Source of the DNA: Stieleria magnilauensis
GTDB lineage: Bacteria; Planctomycetota; Planctomycetia; Pirellulales; Pirellulaceae
Reading direction: 5' to 3'
DNA: 64,000 nt
Assembly: GCA_007753675.1 (NCBI GenBank)
Contig: CP036432.1
Span: forward strand, 1,400,394-1,464,393
Positions 26,805 through 37,400 of the stretch are shown piece after piece (the stretch's first letter is position 1; each line of letters opens with the position of its first letter). The notes under the pieces were generated by a model. It was not told the origin of the DNA, did no database searches, and saw only the letters and a program-made list of their open reading frames with translations. The translations under genes and the position numbers were made by a program.

Positions 26805-27030
26805 ATGCAGGGCACGATCAAAACCGGCACGATCCGAGAAGAGCGATTTACTGTTGCGGATCAGCATTTGATCGATTTAGCAAATGACGGGATGCCCAAA
26901 ATCCTCTGCACACCGTGGCTGATCTGGTTTCTGGAGCATGCGGCGCGCAACGCCATGCTCCCACTGCTTTCCCCGGGCGAAAGTACTGTCGGCGTTGTTA
27001 TTAATGTCGAACACACCGCGGCGACTCCTG
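26805..27030 (+). pseudogene. FlK-type (hot-dog) thioesterase, N-terminal remnant
   Basis: The peptide MQGTIKTGTIREERFTVADQ ... GMPKILCTPWLIWFLEHAARN ... [14 protein letters not shown] matches the first half of fluoroacetyl-CoA thioesterase-like hot-dog proteins, including the Glu of FLEHAA and the His of VEHTAATP. Homology ends near 27030 where the 3' end of the convergent hydrolase begins; the second half of the domain is missing. The frame runs on to 27074 inside the hydrolase gene. Confidence 0.5.
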
Positions 27031-27936
27031 GCCGAGAAGCGTGCTCTGTAGCCAGCGAACGATGGTCTGTGTGACCACTTCCGGTGCGTCTTGTTGAACG
27101 AAGTGGTCAGCGTTTGGAACGGTGACCAAAGTAAGTGGCTTTTCGAGATAATTCCAAGTTCCGCTGAGCCCGTCGGCCAACAGGGCTGTGTCTCTGAGTC
27201 CGTGGATCATCAGCACGGGACATTTTACCTTGGGGAAATCGGTTTGCTGCTTGTACGGCTCCCGAGGATAGTTGGCCTTGTAGTAGTTCAGCATGCCGTC
27301 AAACGATGAACGTTCGAAGGCTTCGATGTAATTCCCGCGCGCCTCAGCGTCCTTGACCCAAAACGTCAGTCCTTCGGCTGTTAGCTTTGATGCTGCATCG
27401 GCCTGTTGAAAGCCCCGTGCGTACGCAGAGGCGTTCTGCTGCGCTGGATTGTTGGCAAGTTCGCGCGTCAGACAGGCGGGATGCGGAAGATTGAGAACGA
27501 CGAGACGCTCTGTCATTTCAGGGTGCTGCATGGCGAACGACCACGCGATCATCCCGCCCCAATCATGCCCAATCACAGTCGCCCCGGTCTGTCCAAAGTG
27601 CTTGATAACGGCCTCCACGTCGCCAACCAGCTCGGGCAACGCGTAATTGTCGACGCCTTCCGGTTTGTCGCTTTTGTTGAAGCCTCGCAGATCGATTGCG
27701 ACCACTTGATGATTCTTTGCAATCTCCGGCATCTGCTTTCGCCATGTGTACCAGTAGTCGGGAAAGCCGTGCAGCATCACAACCAGCGGGCCTTCACCAG
27801 CGGTGACGTAATGAATCCTGACGCCGTCATTGTCGGCGAATCCGTGCTCGCCCAGATCGTTTGCTCTTGTGTTCGCCGTGCCCGCAAACACACCGAGGAA
27901 CGTGAAAGCGAAGAAAATTAGGTTGGGAGTATTCAT
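27001..27936 (-). CDS. Secreted alpha/beta hydrolase, epoxide hydrolase-like
   Basis: 311 residues from ATG 27936; ATG 27942 is equally possible. Signal peptide ([20 protein letters not shown]), then an alpha/beta hydrolase fold: [12 protein letters not shown] with the HGxP oxyanion motif, [11 protein letters not shown], nucleophile elbow GHDWGG (Asp), a cap domain and catalytic His in NADHFVQQD. Asp as nucleophile and the cap point to an epoxide hydrolase or haloalkane dehalogenase; HGFP and the absence of a Trp pair favour the first. The last eight residues lie in the junction with the thioesterase remnant and may be acquired. Confidence 0.85.
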   Translation of the reverse strand: MNTPNLIFFAFTFLGVFAGTANTRANDLGEHGFADNDGVRIHYVTAGEGPLVVMLHGFPDYWYTWRKQMPEIAKNHQVVAIDLRGFNKSDKPEGVDNYALPELVGDVEAVIKHFGQTGATVIGHDWGGMIAWSFAMQHPEMTERLVVLNLPHPACLTRELANNPAQQNASAYARGFQQADAASKLTAEGLTFWVKDAEARGNYIEAFERSSFDGMLNYYKANYPREPYKQQTDFPKVKCPVLMIHGLRDTALLADGLSGTWNYLEKPLTLVTVPNADHFVQQDAPEVVTQTIVRWLQSTLLGQESPRCVRH

Positions 27937-28187
27937 TGGCATGACTCTGTACGGCGGAAAAAGCGACATCACCAGGGGAATTGTCGCATCCTCAGTGCAA
28001 ATGACAAACCGCCTCTACAATGCAATACAAAACGAGACCAATTCGATGTCGATGAAAACGAATCGAATGCTGATACTGCTACGAACCATCTTCGTAAAGG
28101 AAGCCGCCGAGGCTTTCGGCTGCGGCAACGCGGAAACTCTTGGCAAATTCCGCTACGGAAACAACAGGAACATAAATTAGCAACAGC

Positions 28188-29828
28188 ATGTCCGCCACCA
28201 AACTTACCCCCGAGTCTCGTCGTCACGATCTGGATGCTCTGCGTGCTGTGGCGATGTTGCTTGGCATTGGACTGCATGCCGCGATCTCGTTCATTCCGGG
28301 CGATGGGTTCTGGGCCGTGAAGGACACTCAGACGAATGAGTTCTTTGGCTTGTTGATGGCGTCGATTCATGGCTTTCGGATGCCGTTGTTCTTTCTGATC
28401 AGCGGATTCTTCACGATGATGCTCTTTCGTAAGCGAGGTCTGCGATCGCTGCTGGGGCATCGCTTCAAGCGGATTTTTCTGCCAATGGTGCTGGCACTCT
28501 TCACCATCATTCCCACGGTCTGGGCGGTTTCGTTCTATGTGGGATTGAAAATCAAATCAAAAACTGCCGGGCCAGTATCTGCGGAGCAGATTGACATTCA
28601 TCTGGCCGCGGCGCTTGGGAAAACCGATCGCCTTGCCGGGTTGCTCGACGAAGGTGTTGATGTCGACTCTCGCAATCACGATGGCGTGACACCCTTGATG
28701 GTGGCGGCGTTGTTTGGCCGACCCGAGGCGGCAGAGTTACTGATTGATCGAGGTGCCGACTCGACAATCAAGGGAAACAAAGGCGAAACAGTTCGCGACC
28801 TGTTGAAAGTCGATCAGGGGACGACTCAGTGGATTGGCGGGATGATAGGCGTCGAAGTCGACTCCTCAGCGATGGACGAGGGTCGACATGAGATTGCAGC
28901 CATCCTTCCGTCGCGGGCAATCGGAACGATCGCTGCCAAGTCGGAAACGCCAGTAAGCAGAGAACAACCAATGGCTGCTGCGGTCGGATTGATTGCCGCT
29001 GGACTGTACTTCCCCCTCTTTGGGCACCTGTGGTTCTTGTGGTTTCTATGCTGGCTGGTGGTCGGATTCGCCGTTTGCATCAGTGTCGGTCGAGCCGTAA
29101 GTATTCCAAGAGCGCCGACATGGTTTACGCTTTCGCCGGTCAGTCTGCTGTGGCTCGTACCGCTAACCATGATCCCTCAATCCTTCATGGGACTCCAGGG
29201 GCAGGCATTTGGTCCTGACACGTCGATCGGTTTGATTCCGATGCCTGCCGTTCTTGCGTACTACGCAATCTTCTTTGCGTTCGGGGCGTTGTACTTTGAC
29301 GCACGTGACGACGAGGGAAAGCTGGGAAGCCGATGGGCGATCACGCTTCCGTTCGCCGCTTTGGTGCTGCTTCCCATTGGATTGGCAACAAGTCAAATGT
29401 CCGAAGGCATAGGGCGATCGGTGTCGGTCTTCGTGCAGGCAACGTTCGTCTGGCTTGTATCGTTTGGGATGATGGGCATTTTTCGACGCTACCTGTCATC
29501 CGAAAGCAAGGCGATGCGATACCTTTCCGATTCATCCTACTGGCTATACCTCGCCCACATTCCACTGGTCATCTGGTTGCAATACGTGGTTCGCGATTAT
29601 GACGTGTCGCCGCTGCTGAAGTTTCCGATTGTCTGTGTGGTCGCCGGCGTGATGCTGCTCGCCAGCTATCATTGGTTCGTTCGATTCACGCCAATCGGCA
29701 CCTTGCTCAACGGCAAACGCTCGCGAAAGCCGCGCGAAGTCATCGTGGAGGCAGAACTGGGCGAAGATGACCAACGAACGCCCGATCCCGCGACGCTCCG
29801 TCTCTCCGGCGGTAGAATGGCCTCATGA
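28188..29828 (+). CDS. Acyltransferase-3 family membrane protein with inserted ankyrin repeats
   Basis: 546 residues. The N-terminus RRHDLDALRAVAMLLGIGLH has the Arg and His of acyltransferase-3 enzymes (O-acylation of sugars or lipids at the inner membrane). Three helices are followed at residues 135-240 by a soluble ankyrin module: LAAALGKTDRLAGLLDEGVDVDSRNHDGVTPLMVAALFGR, one further repeat, and a tail GVEVDSSAMDEGRHEIAAIL. About seven more helices complete the enzyme. The same ankyrin module ends the protein at 34408. It overlaps the next gene by ATGA. Confidence 0.85.
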   Translation: MSATKLTPESRRHDLDALRAVAMLLGIGLHAAISFIPGDGFWAVKDTQTNEFFGLLMASIHGFRMPLFFLISGFFTMMLFRKRGLRSLLGHRFKRIFLPMVLALFTIIPTVWAVSFYVGLKIKSKTAGPVSAEQIDIHLAAALGKTDRLAGLLDEGVDVDSRNHDGVTPLMVAALFGRPEAAELLIDRGADSTIKGNKGETVRDLLKVDQGTTQWIGGMIGVEVDSSAMDEGRHEIAAILPSRAIGTIAAKSETPVSREQPMAAAVGLIAAGLYFPLFGHLWFLWFLCWLVVGFAVCISVGRAVSIPRAPTWFTLSPVSLLWLVPLTMIPQSFMGLQGQAFGPDTSIGLIPMPAVLAYYAIFFAFGALYFDARDDEGKLGSRWAITLPFAALVLLPIGLATSQMSEGIGRSVSVFVQATFVWLVSFGMMGIFRRYLSSESKAMRYLSDSSYWLYLAHIPLVIWLQYVVRDYDVSPLLKFPIVCVVAGVMLLASYHWFVRFTPIGTLLNGKRSRKPREVIVEAELGEDDQRTPDPATLRLSGGRMAS

Positions 29829-32224
29829 GCTGCCAAACACACATCGTCAGAGCAACGCTGGTTGGACTTCTATTCGCGCAGGTTTCGAGAGCAGACACGA
29901 TCGATCCCGCGATCACTGCACTGGTCGAGACGTCCTGCATCGCGTGCCACGATTCATCAACCGAAACGTCGTTAGACTTTGAATCAGTTGGCGGATTGGC
30001 TGATCCCGAGGCATTCCGAATGTGGGTCAAAGTGTTCGATCGCATACAAGGCGGCACAATGCCTCCGGAGTCCGAAGAACGACCAGACCCTGCGGTGTTG
30101 AAATCGGCCACCGGAACGCTCGAAGCTCGACTGCGAAAGTTCAGTCGATCTGGTCAGGATACGGCTGGTCGCGTCCCTGCTCGCCGATTGACCAAACGGG
30201 AATACGGATACACATTGCAGGACTTGCTGGACATCGAAGGCGATGTCACAAACCACCTTCCCGATGAAGTTGAATCGGGAAGCTTCGACACGGTTGGCAG
30301 CACGCAACGGTTGTCGGCGATTCACATGGACGGCCTTCTGCGCGCCGCCGATGACGCTCTCGGACTTGCCATTTCACTCGGTCCGAATCCGTATCATGAG
30401 CAGACATTCGATCTTGAGAACAATGCATTCCTGAACGATTTCCACGAGAAACCGTTGGAACTGGGTGGCAATATCTCGCGCCGTTTGGATGAAGGCGTGG
30501 CTCTGTTTCGAGACGTCGACTATCTGATCCAATCTGGCATTCTTGGATTGCAGGTGAATGCGCCGGGCACTTATCGAATCAAAGCCACGCTGGAGGCGTT
30601 CCAATCGAAACAGCCGGTGACCTACAAGATCATCGTCAAGCAACCCAGCGGCGGTGCGACGATTGTAAGGCTGGGCGACTTGCTGCCGGATAACCCGGAA
30701 GCAATCGAAGTCAACGCGTATCTGAATCCGGGCGACAACTTTTATGTGACTCTTGAGAGTGACGATTCCGTTTTTATCGGCTTGGCGACGCAGGGCGCGA
30801 AAAACTACACGGGTTCGGGCTTGGCGATTCGATCGCTCGGCGTGGCCGGACCGATTCAACAGCAATGGCCACCAAAGAGTACACGTGAGCTGCTTGTTGG
30901 TGTGGAACTCGTGACGAATGAGCAAAACGGCTCCACGATAGTCGAACTTTCAAAACCACGGATCGAACACGTCCGTGAAATCGTCGACGAGTTTGCCGAG
31001 CGAGCGTTTCGGCGTCCGGTCGATGCTGCGGAATTGGAGTCATTCGTCGACTTGGCGCTACCCGGAATCGAAGAGGGGCTGTCGTTTGATGAAGTCATTC
31101 GAGTGCCCTTGAGGTCTGTGTTGTGTTCGCCACAGTTTCTGATGCATTCCGGTCAGCCCGGTCAGCTGGATCCCCACTCGCTGGCCAGTCGGTTGTCGTA
31201 CTTTCTGTGGAAGAGTCTTCCGGATGACGAACTGCTCGACGCCGCAAGACGCGGCAAACTGACGGAAGCCACCGAACTGTCGCGGCAAGTCGAACGAATG
31301 CTGGCCGACGACCGGTCACAACGATTCGTCAACGATTTCATTGGCCAATGGCTTCGTCTCGACAGAGTCAACGCGACGTCGCCGGATGAGAAGCTCTATC
31401 CCGAATTCGACGAACCACTCGGCGACGCGATTCCTCAAGAGACGCGGTCGTTCTTTACTACATTGATCCGAGAAAACGCTTCGCTCACCCACTTGATCGA
31501 CGCCGACTATACCTTCGTTAATCGTCGGTTGGCCCAGCATTACGGGATGCAAGGCATCGAGGGGCAGCATTTCCGCAAGGTAAAGCTCGCAGAAGGAAGC
31601 CCGCGCGGCGGCGTTCTGACTCAGGCTGCGATCCTGAAGACAACAGCCAACGGAACGGTCACTTCACCAGTGACTCGCGGGAACTTTGTGCTTACCAGCC
31701 TCTTGGGTACGCCACCATCGCCGCCTCCGCCGGGCGTTGGCTCAATCGAGCCTGACACTCGTGGCAAGACAACGATCCGCGAGATCCTAAGAGCTCATCG
31801 CGACAACGCGTCCTGCAATACCTGTCACCGGATGATCGACCCGCCGGGATTCGCTCTGGAGTCGTTCGATCCAATCGGAGGACTGCGAACCCACTACCGT
31901 GCCAATGGTGCGGGCGAGGGTTTCTTTGCAAAAGTTTCGCAGGCGACGTATCACAATGGGCCACGTGTCGACTCTAGTAGCGTGACGGCCGACGGTCGTG
32001 AGTTCTCCGGCATCAAAGAGTTCAAAAACCTGCTGATGGAGCAAAAGGAACAGGTCGCCAGAAACGTCGTTTCGCAGTTGATCGTCTATTCAACTGGCGG
32101 TGAAATCGAATTCGCCGATCGAGATGTCATTGATGAAATCCTCAAGAACACGGAAAAGGGCAACTATCCGATGCGTGACCTGATTCACGCTGTTGTCCAC
32201 AGCAGACTGTTTCGTGAAAAATAG
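29825..32224 (+). CDS. DUF1592-type planctomycete cytochrome-domain protein
   Basis: 799 residues, normal length. Signal peptide, a cytochrome c-like motif CIACH (residues 38-42), then the successive DUF1587, DUF1595, DUF1592, DUF1588 and DUF1585 regions of this planctomycete family (LTKREYGYTLQDLL; FAERAFRRPVDAAEL; ASRLSYFLWKSLPDDEL; GMQGIEGQHFRKV...RGGVLTQA), with a second haem motif CNTCH and MIDPPGFALESFDPIGG near the end. It always travels with a DUF1552 protein, which follows here after 15 bases. The pair is thought to be periplasmic and redox-active; substrate unknown. Confidence 0.92.
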   Translation: MSCQTHIVRATLVGLLFAQVSRADTIDPAITALVETSCIACHDSSTETSLDFESVGGLADPEAFRMWVKVFDRIQGGTMPPESEERPDPAVLKSATGTLEARLRKFSRSGQDTAGRVPARRLTKREYGYTLQDLLDIEGDVTNHLPDEVESGSFDTVGSTQRLSAIHMDGLLRAADDALGLAISLGPNPYHEQTFDLENNAFLNDFHEKPLELGGNISRRLDEGVALFRDVDYLIQSGILGLQVNAPGTYRIKATLEAFQSKQPVTYKIIVKQPSGGATIVRLGDLLPDNPEAIEVNAYLNPGDNFYVTLESDDSVFIGLATQGAKNYTGSGLAIRSLGVAGPIQQQWPPKSTRELLVGVELVTNEQNGSTIVELSKPRIEHVREIVDEFAERAFRRPVDAAELESFVDLALPGIEEGLSFDEVIRVPLRSVLCSPQFLMHSGQPGQLDPHSLASRLSYFLWKSLPDDELLDAARRGKLTEATELSRQVERMLADDRSQRFVNDFIGQWLRLDRVNATSPDEKLYPEFDEPLGDAIPQETRSFFTTLIRENASLTHLIDADYTFVNRRLAQHYGMQGIEGQHFRKVKLAEGSPRGGVLTQAAILKTTANGTVTSPVTRGNFVLTSLLGTPPSPPPPGVGSIEPDTRGKTTIREILRAHRDNASCNTCHRMIDPPGFALESFDPIGGLRTHYRANGAGEGFFAKVSQATYHNGPRVDSSSVTADGREFSGIKEFKNLLMEQKEQVARNVVSQLIVYSTGGEIEFADRDVIDEILKNTEKGNYPMRDLIHAVVHSRLFREK

Positions 32225-32239
32225 AAATGGCATAAAAGA

Positions 32240-33502
32240 ATGAACAACGCACTCCATCGCCGCACATTCTTGCGAGCTTCCGGCATCTCGCTTGCGCTTC
32301 CACTCTTGGAGTCGATGACGCCCGCGTTTGCGTCGAAACAGGACGCGCCACCGAAGCGGCTCGTCTTCGTATGCACATCGCTTGGGCTTCACCCGCCGAA
32401 ACTTTGGCCCAAAACGACTGGAAAAGGCTACGAATCAACTCCATATCTTGACTTGCTGAAAAATCATCGTGACGACTTCACCCTTTTCAGCGGGCTCTCG
32501 CACGAAGATCAAACCGGCAGACAACCGCACGACAGCGAAATGACATGGCTGACCGCAGCACGCAAACCGGGGATGGCGGGATTTCGCAATACCGTTTCCA
32601 TCGATCAGGTTGCGGCAAAGCACTTCGGTTACACCACTCGCTTTCCGTCGGTGACGCTTGGAACTGCGAAAGCTCAAAGCCAGTCGTACACAAGCGGTGG
32701 CGTTATGATTCCGGCTGAAACGTCTCCGGCGAGCGTCTTTGCGAAAATGTTCTTGGAAGGCAAGCCAAGCGAAGTAAAGGCTCAGCAACGGAGGCTTCGT
32801 GAAGGCCGCAGTATCTTGGATCAGCTCGGCAGCGAAACGAAGAAGTTGCGAAGCGAAGCCAGTGCTTCGGACAATCACCTGCTCGATGACTACTTTCATT
32901 CTGTGCGTCAGGCTGAAACAAAGATCACCGCTGTTCAAGGATGGATGGATAAAACGAAACCGGTTGTCGACGTGAATCCACCGCAGGACATCGCCGACCC
33001 GGCCGACCTGATCGGGCGGACTCAGTTGCTGATGGACCTCGTGCCATTGATTGTCCAAACCGACACTTCGCGAGTCATCACGGTGATGGTTCAGGATCAC
33101 TACGTCGTGCCGAAGGTCGAAGGCGTTTCCGGCAATCACCACAACTTGTCCCACCACGGACAAGATCCCTCAAAGATTGATCAACTTGCCAAGATCGAAG
33201 CTGGCATCGTCGGCTGCTTCGGTAGTTTGCTGGAGCAAATCAAGCGGCCCGCCGAATCGGGAACTCGTTTGCTCGACAACACATCGATCGTTTTCGGCAG
33301 CAACCTTGGCAACGCCAACGCACATGAAGCCAAGAACTTGCCGATCTTCGTGGCGGGTGGCGGCTACGATCACGGACAGTATGTTGACTTGCGAAGAGAC
33401 CACGATCTTCCTCTGTGCAACCTTTTCGTGCGATTGCTGCAAGATACTGGAATCGAGTCGGTCCGGTTTGGGCAAAGCACAGGCACATTGACTTGGAGCT
33501 GA
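32240..33502 (+). CDS. DUF1552 protein, partner of the DUF1592 protein
   Basis: 420 residues. It begins with RRTFLRASGISLALPLLESM, a twin-arginine-like export signal typical of the family, followed by the sulfatase-like DUF1552 fold (CTSLGLHPPKLWP, FTLFSGLSHEDQTGRQPHDSEMTWLTA, DHYVVPKVEGVSGNHHNLSHHG, FGSNLGNANAHEAKNLPIFVAGGG). His-rich clusters near residues 292-315 and 350-355 could bind metal. It is second in an operon with the DUF1592 gene. Biochemical function unknown. Confidence 0.92.
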   Translation: MNNALHRRTFLRASGISLALPLLESMTPAFASKQDAPPKRLVFVCTSLGLHPPKLWPKTTGKGYESTPYLDLLKNHRDDFTLFSGLSHEDQTGRQPHDSEMTWLTAARKPGMAGFRNTVSIDQVAAKHFGYTTRFPSVTLGTAKAQSQSYTSGGVMIPAETSPASVFAKMFLEGKPSEVKAQQRRLREGRSILDQLGSETKKLRSEASASDNHLLDDYFHSVRQAETKITAVQGWMDKTKPVVDVNPPQDIADPADLIGRTQLLMDLVPLIVQTDTSRVITVMVQDHYVVPKVEGVSGNHHNLSHHGQDPSKIDQLAKIEAGIVGCFGSLLEQIKRPAESGTRLLDNTSIVFGSNLGNANAHEAKNLPIFVAGGGYDHGQYVDLRRDHDLPLCNLFVRLLQDTGIESVRFGQSTGTLTWS

Positions 33503-33529
33503 ACCGATCTGGCCAATTACGCAAATCGA

Positions 33530-33957
33530 GCAGCTCGATACACGATCGCGTTCTTTGTATTTACGATGCTCGCTACCAGTTGGATTGAATTCCCTTCGCT
33601 ACTATTTCAAGTCGTGTATTCCGCGATCGCGACGACATCATCGCAGGAGGCGAAGAGAACTTTGAACAGACGATCGCTGAAGTTCGATCTCGTTTCGCCT
33701 ATCCCGTTAATGTCGTCGACAGATCGGATCGGTCGACATCACCGAAGTTGGCTGCGCGTATCGATCAAGGCGAGGCAGTTCTCTACTTCGACAGAATGCT
33801 CCTGGCGATTCCCGATTCGCAGTGGCTGGTAGAACTCGGCCCGCTCCCGCAGTTCGCTGGTCCGACTCAAAGGGACGTACTGGTCGGTCTCGACTCGTCA
33901 TACGCGGTTCAACGGCTCCGTACAATCCGCAACAAAGCAATACAGGTTTCTCACTGA
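33530..33957 (+). pseudogene. Sensor histidine kinase input domain, remnant with frameshift
   Basis: One frame gives a membrane helix (RAARYTIAFFVFTMLATSWIE); near 33610 the sense moves to another frame, which reads DDIIAGGEENFEQTIAEVRSRFAYPVNVVDRS ... LAARIDQGEAVLYFDRM ... WLVELGPLP. This resembles the periplasmic domain of sensor kinases (xLxxxFxxPVxVxxxxx...ARLxxGExVxxDx...xxxxGPLP). The sequence ends at a stop at 33957 without a second helix or kinase domain. Identification is by pattern only. Confidence 0.4.
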
Positions 33958-34033
33958 GCGCAAGTCGATTCTCCTCTAGGATCAAGGTGCGTCGCTGGAC
34001 TACGCGGCGCTGCCATCAACGAGGAGAGAAACG

Positions 34034-34345
34034 ATGAAGATGCGATCACAAATTCAAATCTTTGCCTGTACTGCCCGCGCAGTAGGCGTAGTCGCCGCTG
34101 GAACGCTGTTCTGGTCAAGCCAAGTCAGCAAAGCTAGCAGAATGCTGAAAGACAAACCACTCAGCGTCACGTCTTGCGATCTTGTGGACTGTGTTTGTGT
34201 CCTGACGAATGATGACGACAAGCCGATTCCGTTGCACGTCGGTGGATTGGACATCGAGAACCAAATGGTGTTTCTCCTCGGCGACAAGCGTCTACGTAGG
34301 ACCGAACGCGTGAGGTGGTTTGGCTGCGATTCCATGGCTGTATAA
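34034..34345 (+). CDS. Hypothetical small protein with possible signal peptide
   Basis: 103 residues from ATG 34034 with a good ribosome site (GAGGAGAG). Basic start, hydrophobic stretch (TARAVGVVAAGTLFWSSQ), then a region with VTSCDLVDCVCVLTNDDDKPIPLHVGG. The end (RRTERVRWFGCDSM) overlaps nothing. Not recognised. It may be a genuine small exported protein or the start of a longer gene cut before 34408. Confidence 0.35.
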   Translation: MKMRSQIQIFACTARAVGVVAAGTLFWSSQVSKASRMLKDKPLSVTSCDLVDCVCVLTNDDDKPIPLHVGGLDIENQMVFLLGDKRLRRTERVRWFGCDSMAV

Positions 34346-34407
34346 TCGAACTCCTACAGTACTTTGCCAGCGTTACGAGCGGACACTTGGCTAGCGAGGA
34401 CATCACA

Positions 34408-37400
34408 ATGAACAGATCAACCTATCTTCTTGTCGTTGTCGGTATTGCACTTTGGTTTGTCGTCGGATCGATGTTCTCTCCGAGCGGCGCAGAGCTAGCG
34501 TCGGCAGAGAAGACGACAGCCGAAGCCGCGCCGCGAGAGCCGCTGGCTGTTGGGCATCCGACGTTTGCTAGTCCGCATGCATCGCCAATCGCAATCAGCG
34601 GCAACTTCGTCTTCGTCGTGAACACGCCTGCCGACACGGTCGACGTGATCGACGCGGAGAAGCGGAAGGTTCACACTCAAATCAGCGTTGGCGTTGATCC
34701 GGTTGGCATCGCAGTACGACCGGATGGCAAAGAAGTTTGGGTGTCGAATCATGTTTCCGATTCGGTCAGCGTGATTGACAACGATCCCGAGAGCCCAACC
34801 TATTTGCACGTCATCGCAACGATTCAGGAGTTCGATCTGAAGACGAAGGCCACGGCGTTCGATGAGCCGGTGGGAATTGCATTCGCCGGGAACGAGAAAG
34901 CGTACGTTGCCCTTTCCTCCGAGAATCAAATTGCTGTCGTCAACGTTTCATCACGGAAGATCACCAAGCGGCTGCGGATTCCGGCGCAGGACCCGCGAGC
35001 GATTGCTGTTCGAGGCGATCGTTTGTACGTCGTTCCCTTCGAGTCTAACAACAAGACACAACTGTCGGGCGGATCGCGTGACGACATTGACGGCCAACAG
35101 GTGACTTTTGACGCCTGGCAGCATTCGATCGCGGTCAACAACGTGCTGTCGCTGGGGCACGTCACCGATATCGTCAAACATCCCGACGTGCCCGATCGGG
35201 ACCTGTTTGTCTTTGACACCAAAACGGACAAGCTTGTCGAATCAGTCGATACACTCGGCACACTGCTGTACGGAATCACGGTTGATTCCAAAGGCAACGT
35301 CTTTGTCGCTCAAACCGACGCCCGCAACGATGCCAACGGTCGTGCGGGTACGAAGAAACACGGCATGAAGGAAATGGAGAACCGTGCGTTCCTGAACCAG
35401 ATCACGAGAGTCAGCTTCACCGAAGGGTCGCCAGAAGAGCCGCAACGAATTGACCTCGAACCATTGCCGCCGGGGCATCCTGAAAAGGGCATGGCTCTCG
35501 CGACACCTTTCGCCATTCAAGTCAGTGCCGACGACACAACACTTGTCGCCACAGCCGCCGGCTCGGACAAGCTCTTTACGGTCGATGCCGAAAGCGGAGA
35601 AGTGCTCGGTCGCATTCCTGTCGGATCCGTCCCGCGAGGCATCGCGTTACGGAACGCGGACGATGGCAAAGCCACTCAGGCTTGGGTCTACAACGCGGTG
35701 GCGAACACGGTTTCGGTGATCGACGTTTCCGATGCAGCGAAGCCACAAGTCGCCGGTTTTGTGAAGCTCGACGATCCAACCCACAAACAGGTCAAACTCG
35801 GACGCACTTGGTTCAACGACGCCGATGCGTCCTCGACCGGGACGTTCTCGTGCGAAAGCTGCCACCCCGACAGCAACACCGACCAATTGCTGTGGGTGCT
35901 GCAAACGCCAGTCGTGACCGGCGGCAACCAAATCATGCCCCGATCAACGATGCCAGTTCGTGGCTTGCGGGACACGGCCCCGTTCCATTGGGACGGTGTT
36001 CTCGGCGATCCTTATGGCGGAAACAACAGTGCGAATATCTACTCATCGGTCGATCCGGTTGCAGACGAGGACGATCAAATCACGGGCACGCGACATCTTG
36101 TCGACGTCAGCATGGCTGAAATCCTGAAGGCTCAAGGCGATGGCACGGTCAACGACGAAGGCAAGCCCGGTGGATTCACGGCAGCAGAGCGAGACGACTT
36201 GGCAACCTATTTGTTGAGCATACCGTTCCCTCCCGCACAACGACGTGCCTTTGACAATGTGCTTACTGACCGCGCGAAGGAAGGCTACAAGTTGTTCCAT
36301 ATCGACGGTGATCTCGACCCGTCGCGAACAACACCCAATGTCTGCGGCGACTGTCACCGCATGCCGCATCTCGTCAGCACAAACACTCCAGGCACGGGAA
36401 TGGAAGCACCCACTTGGCGCGGCGCTTACGACCGCTTCCTCATCCTGCCTCAAGGACGACTCAACATCATCGAATTTCCCTTCTATCGCGACGTGGCCCA
36501 TCGCGGACAGTCCGAAGAAGAAATCTGGCGTTTCTCATGGGGCGGTCGTCGCCGCTTCAATCCTGTCTGGAACATGGTGCTTGAAGGCAGTACGGGCTTC
36601 TCCGGTTCATTTGCTCGACAGATCACGCTTTCCAAGGCGACAGTTGACGATGTACTCACTGCCCAACTTCTCGACGCGCTGGAACTTTCGTCCCGCGAAG
36701 GTGGAGTCGTGCTCGAAGTCGACGGCGTCTTCATCAATGACAGCGAATCGAAGTCGATTTCCTTACAGTTCGATGATGAACACGCTGGCGGTTCCTACGT
36801 TGCCAAACCGGAAGTGTCCAGCAAACGTCGCCGCCGTTCATCCAGTCGAGACCGCGCCGTGTATGCGCGTGAGGAACTCGTCTCGTTTGCGAAGGAGGGC
36901 AAGTTCGTCGGGACCTTCACCGGTCGGCACGGCGCGCTGGCCGATGTCGAACACCCGCAACCCGCATTGTGGACACTTGGCCCGATCGAACAACAGCGAG
37001 GCCATCAGGAGTTTCCGATACTGCACAAAGGCAAGCGAAACATGTCGATCAGCGGTCGCAACTTCGACGAACACGCTGGCGTTTACGTCGACGGACGTCG
37101 TGTGGAGGGAAGCGTTACATACGGCGATGACAATGAAAATGAAGAAGTGATTGTGGAACTGGCAAGCTTGCCGGAAAACGGTTTACACATGCTTCAGGTT
37201 CAGAACGAGAACGGCATGTTCAGCAATGACTTCATCTTCCACGTCACGGCCGATGCGGACGCCGCAGCCAAGCTGAAACGCACTTTCGACGAAGCACAGG
37301 TCGACCGCAGCGCCGTGTTGTCGGAAGCGATCACAAGTGGCGATGTCGACAAAGTGAACGAAGCTCTCGATCGAGCACAGGCAGGTTTCGGCAGTTCGCC

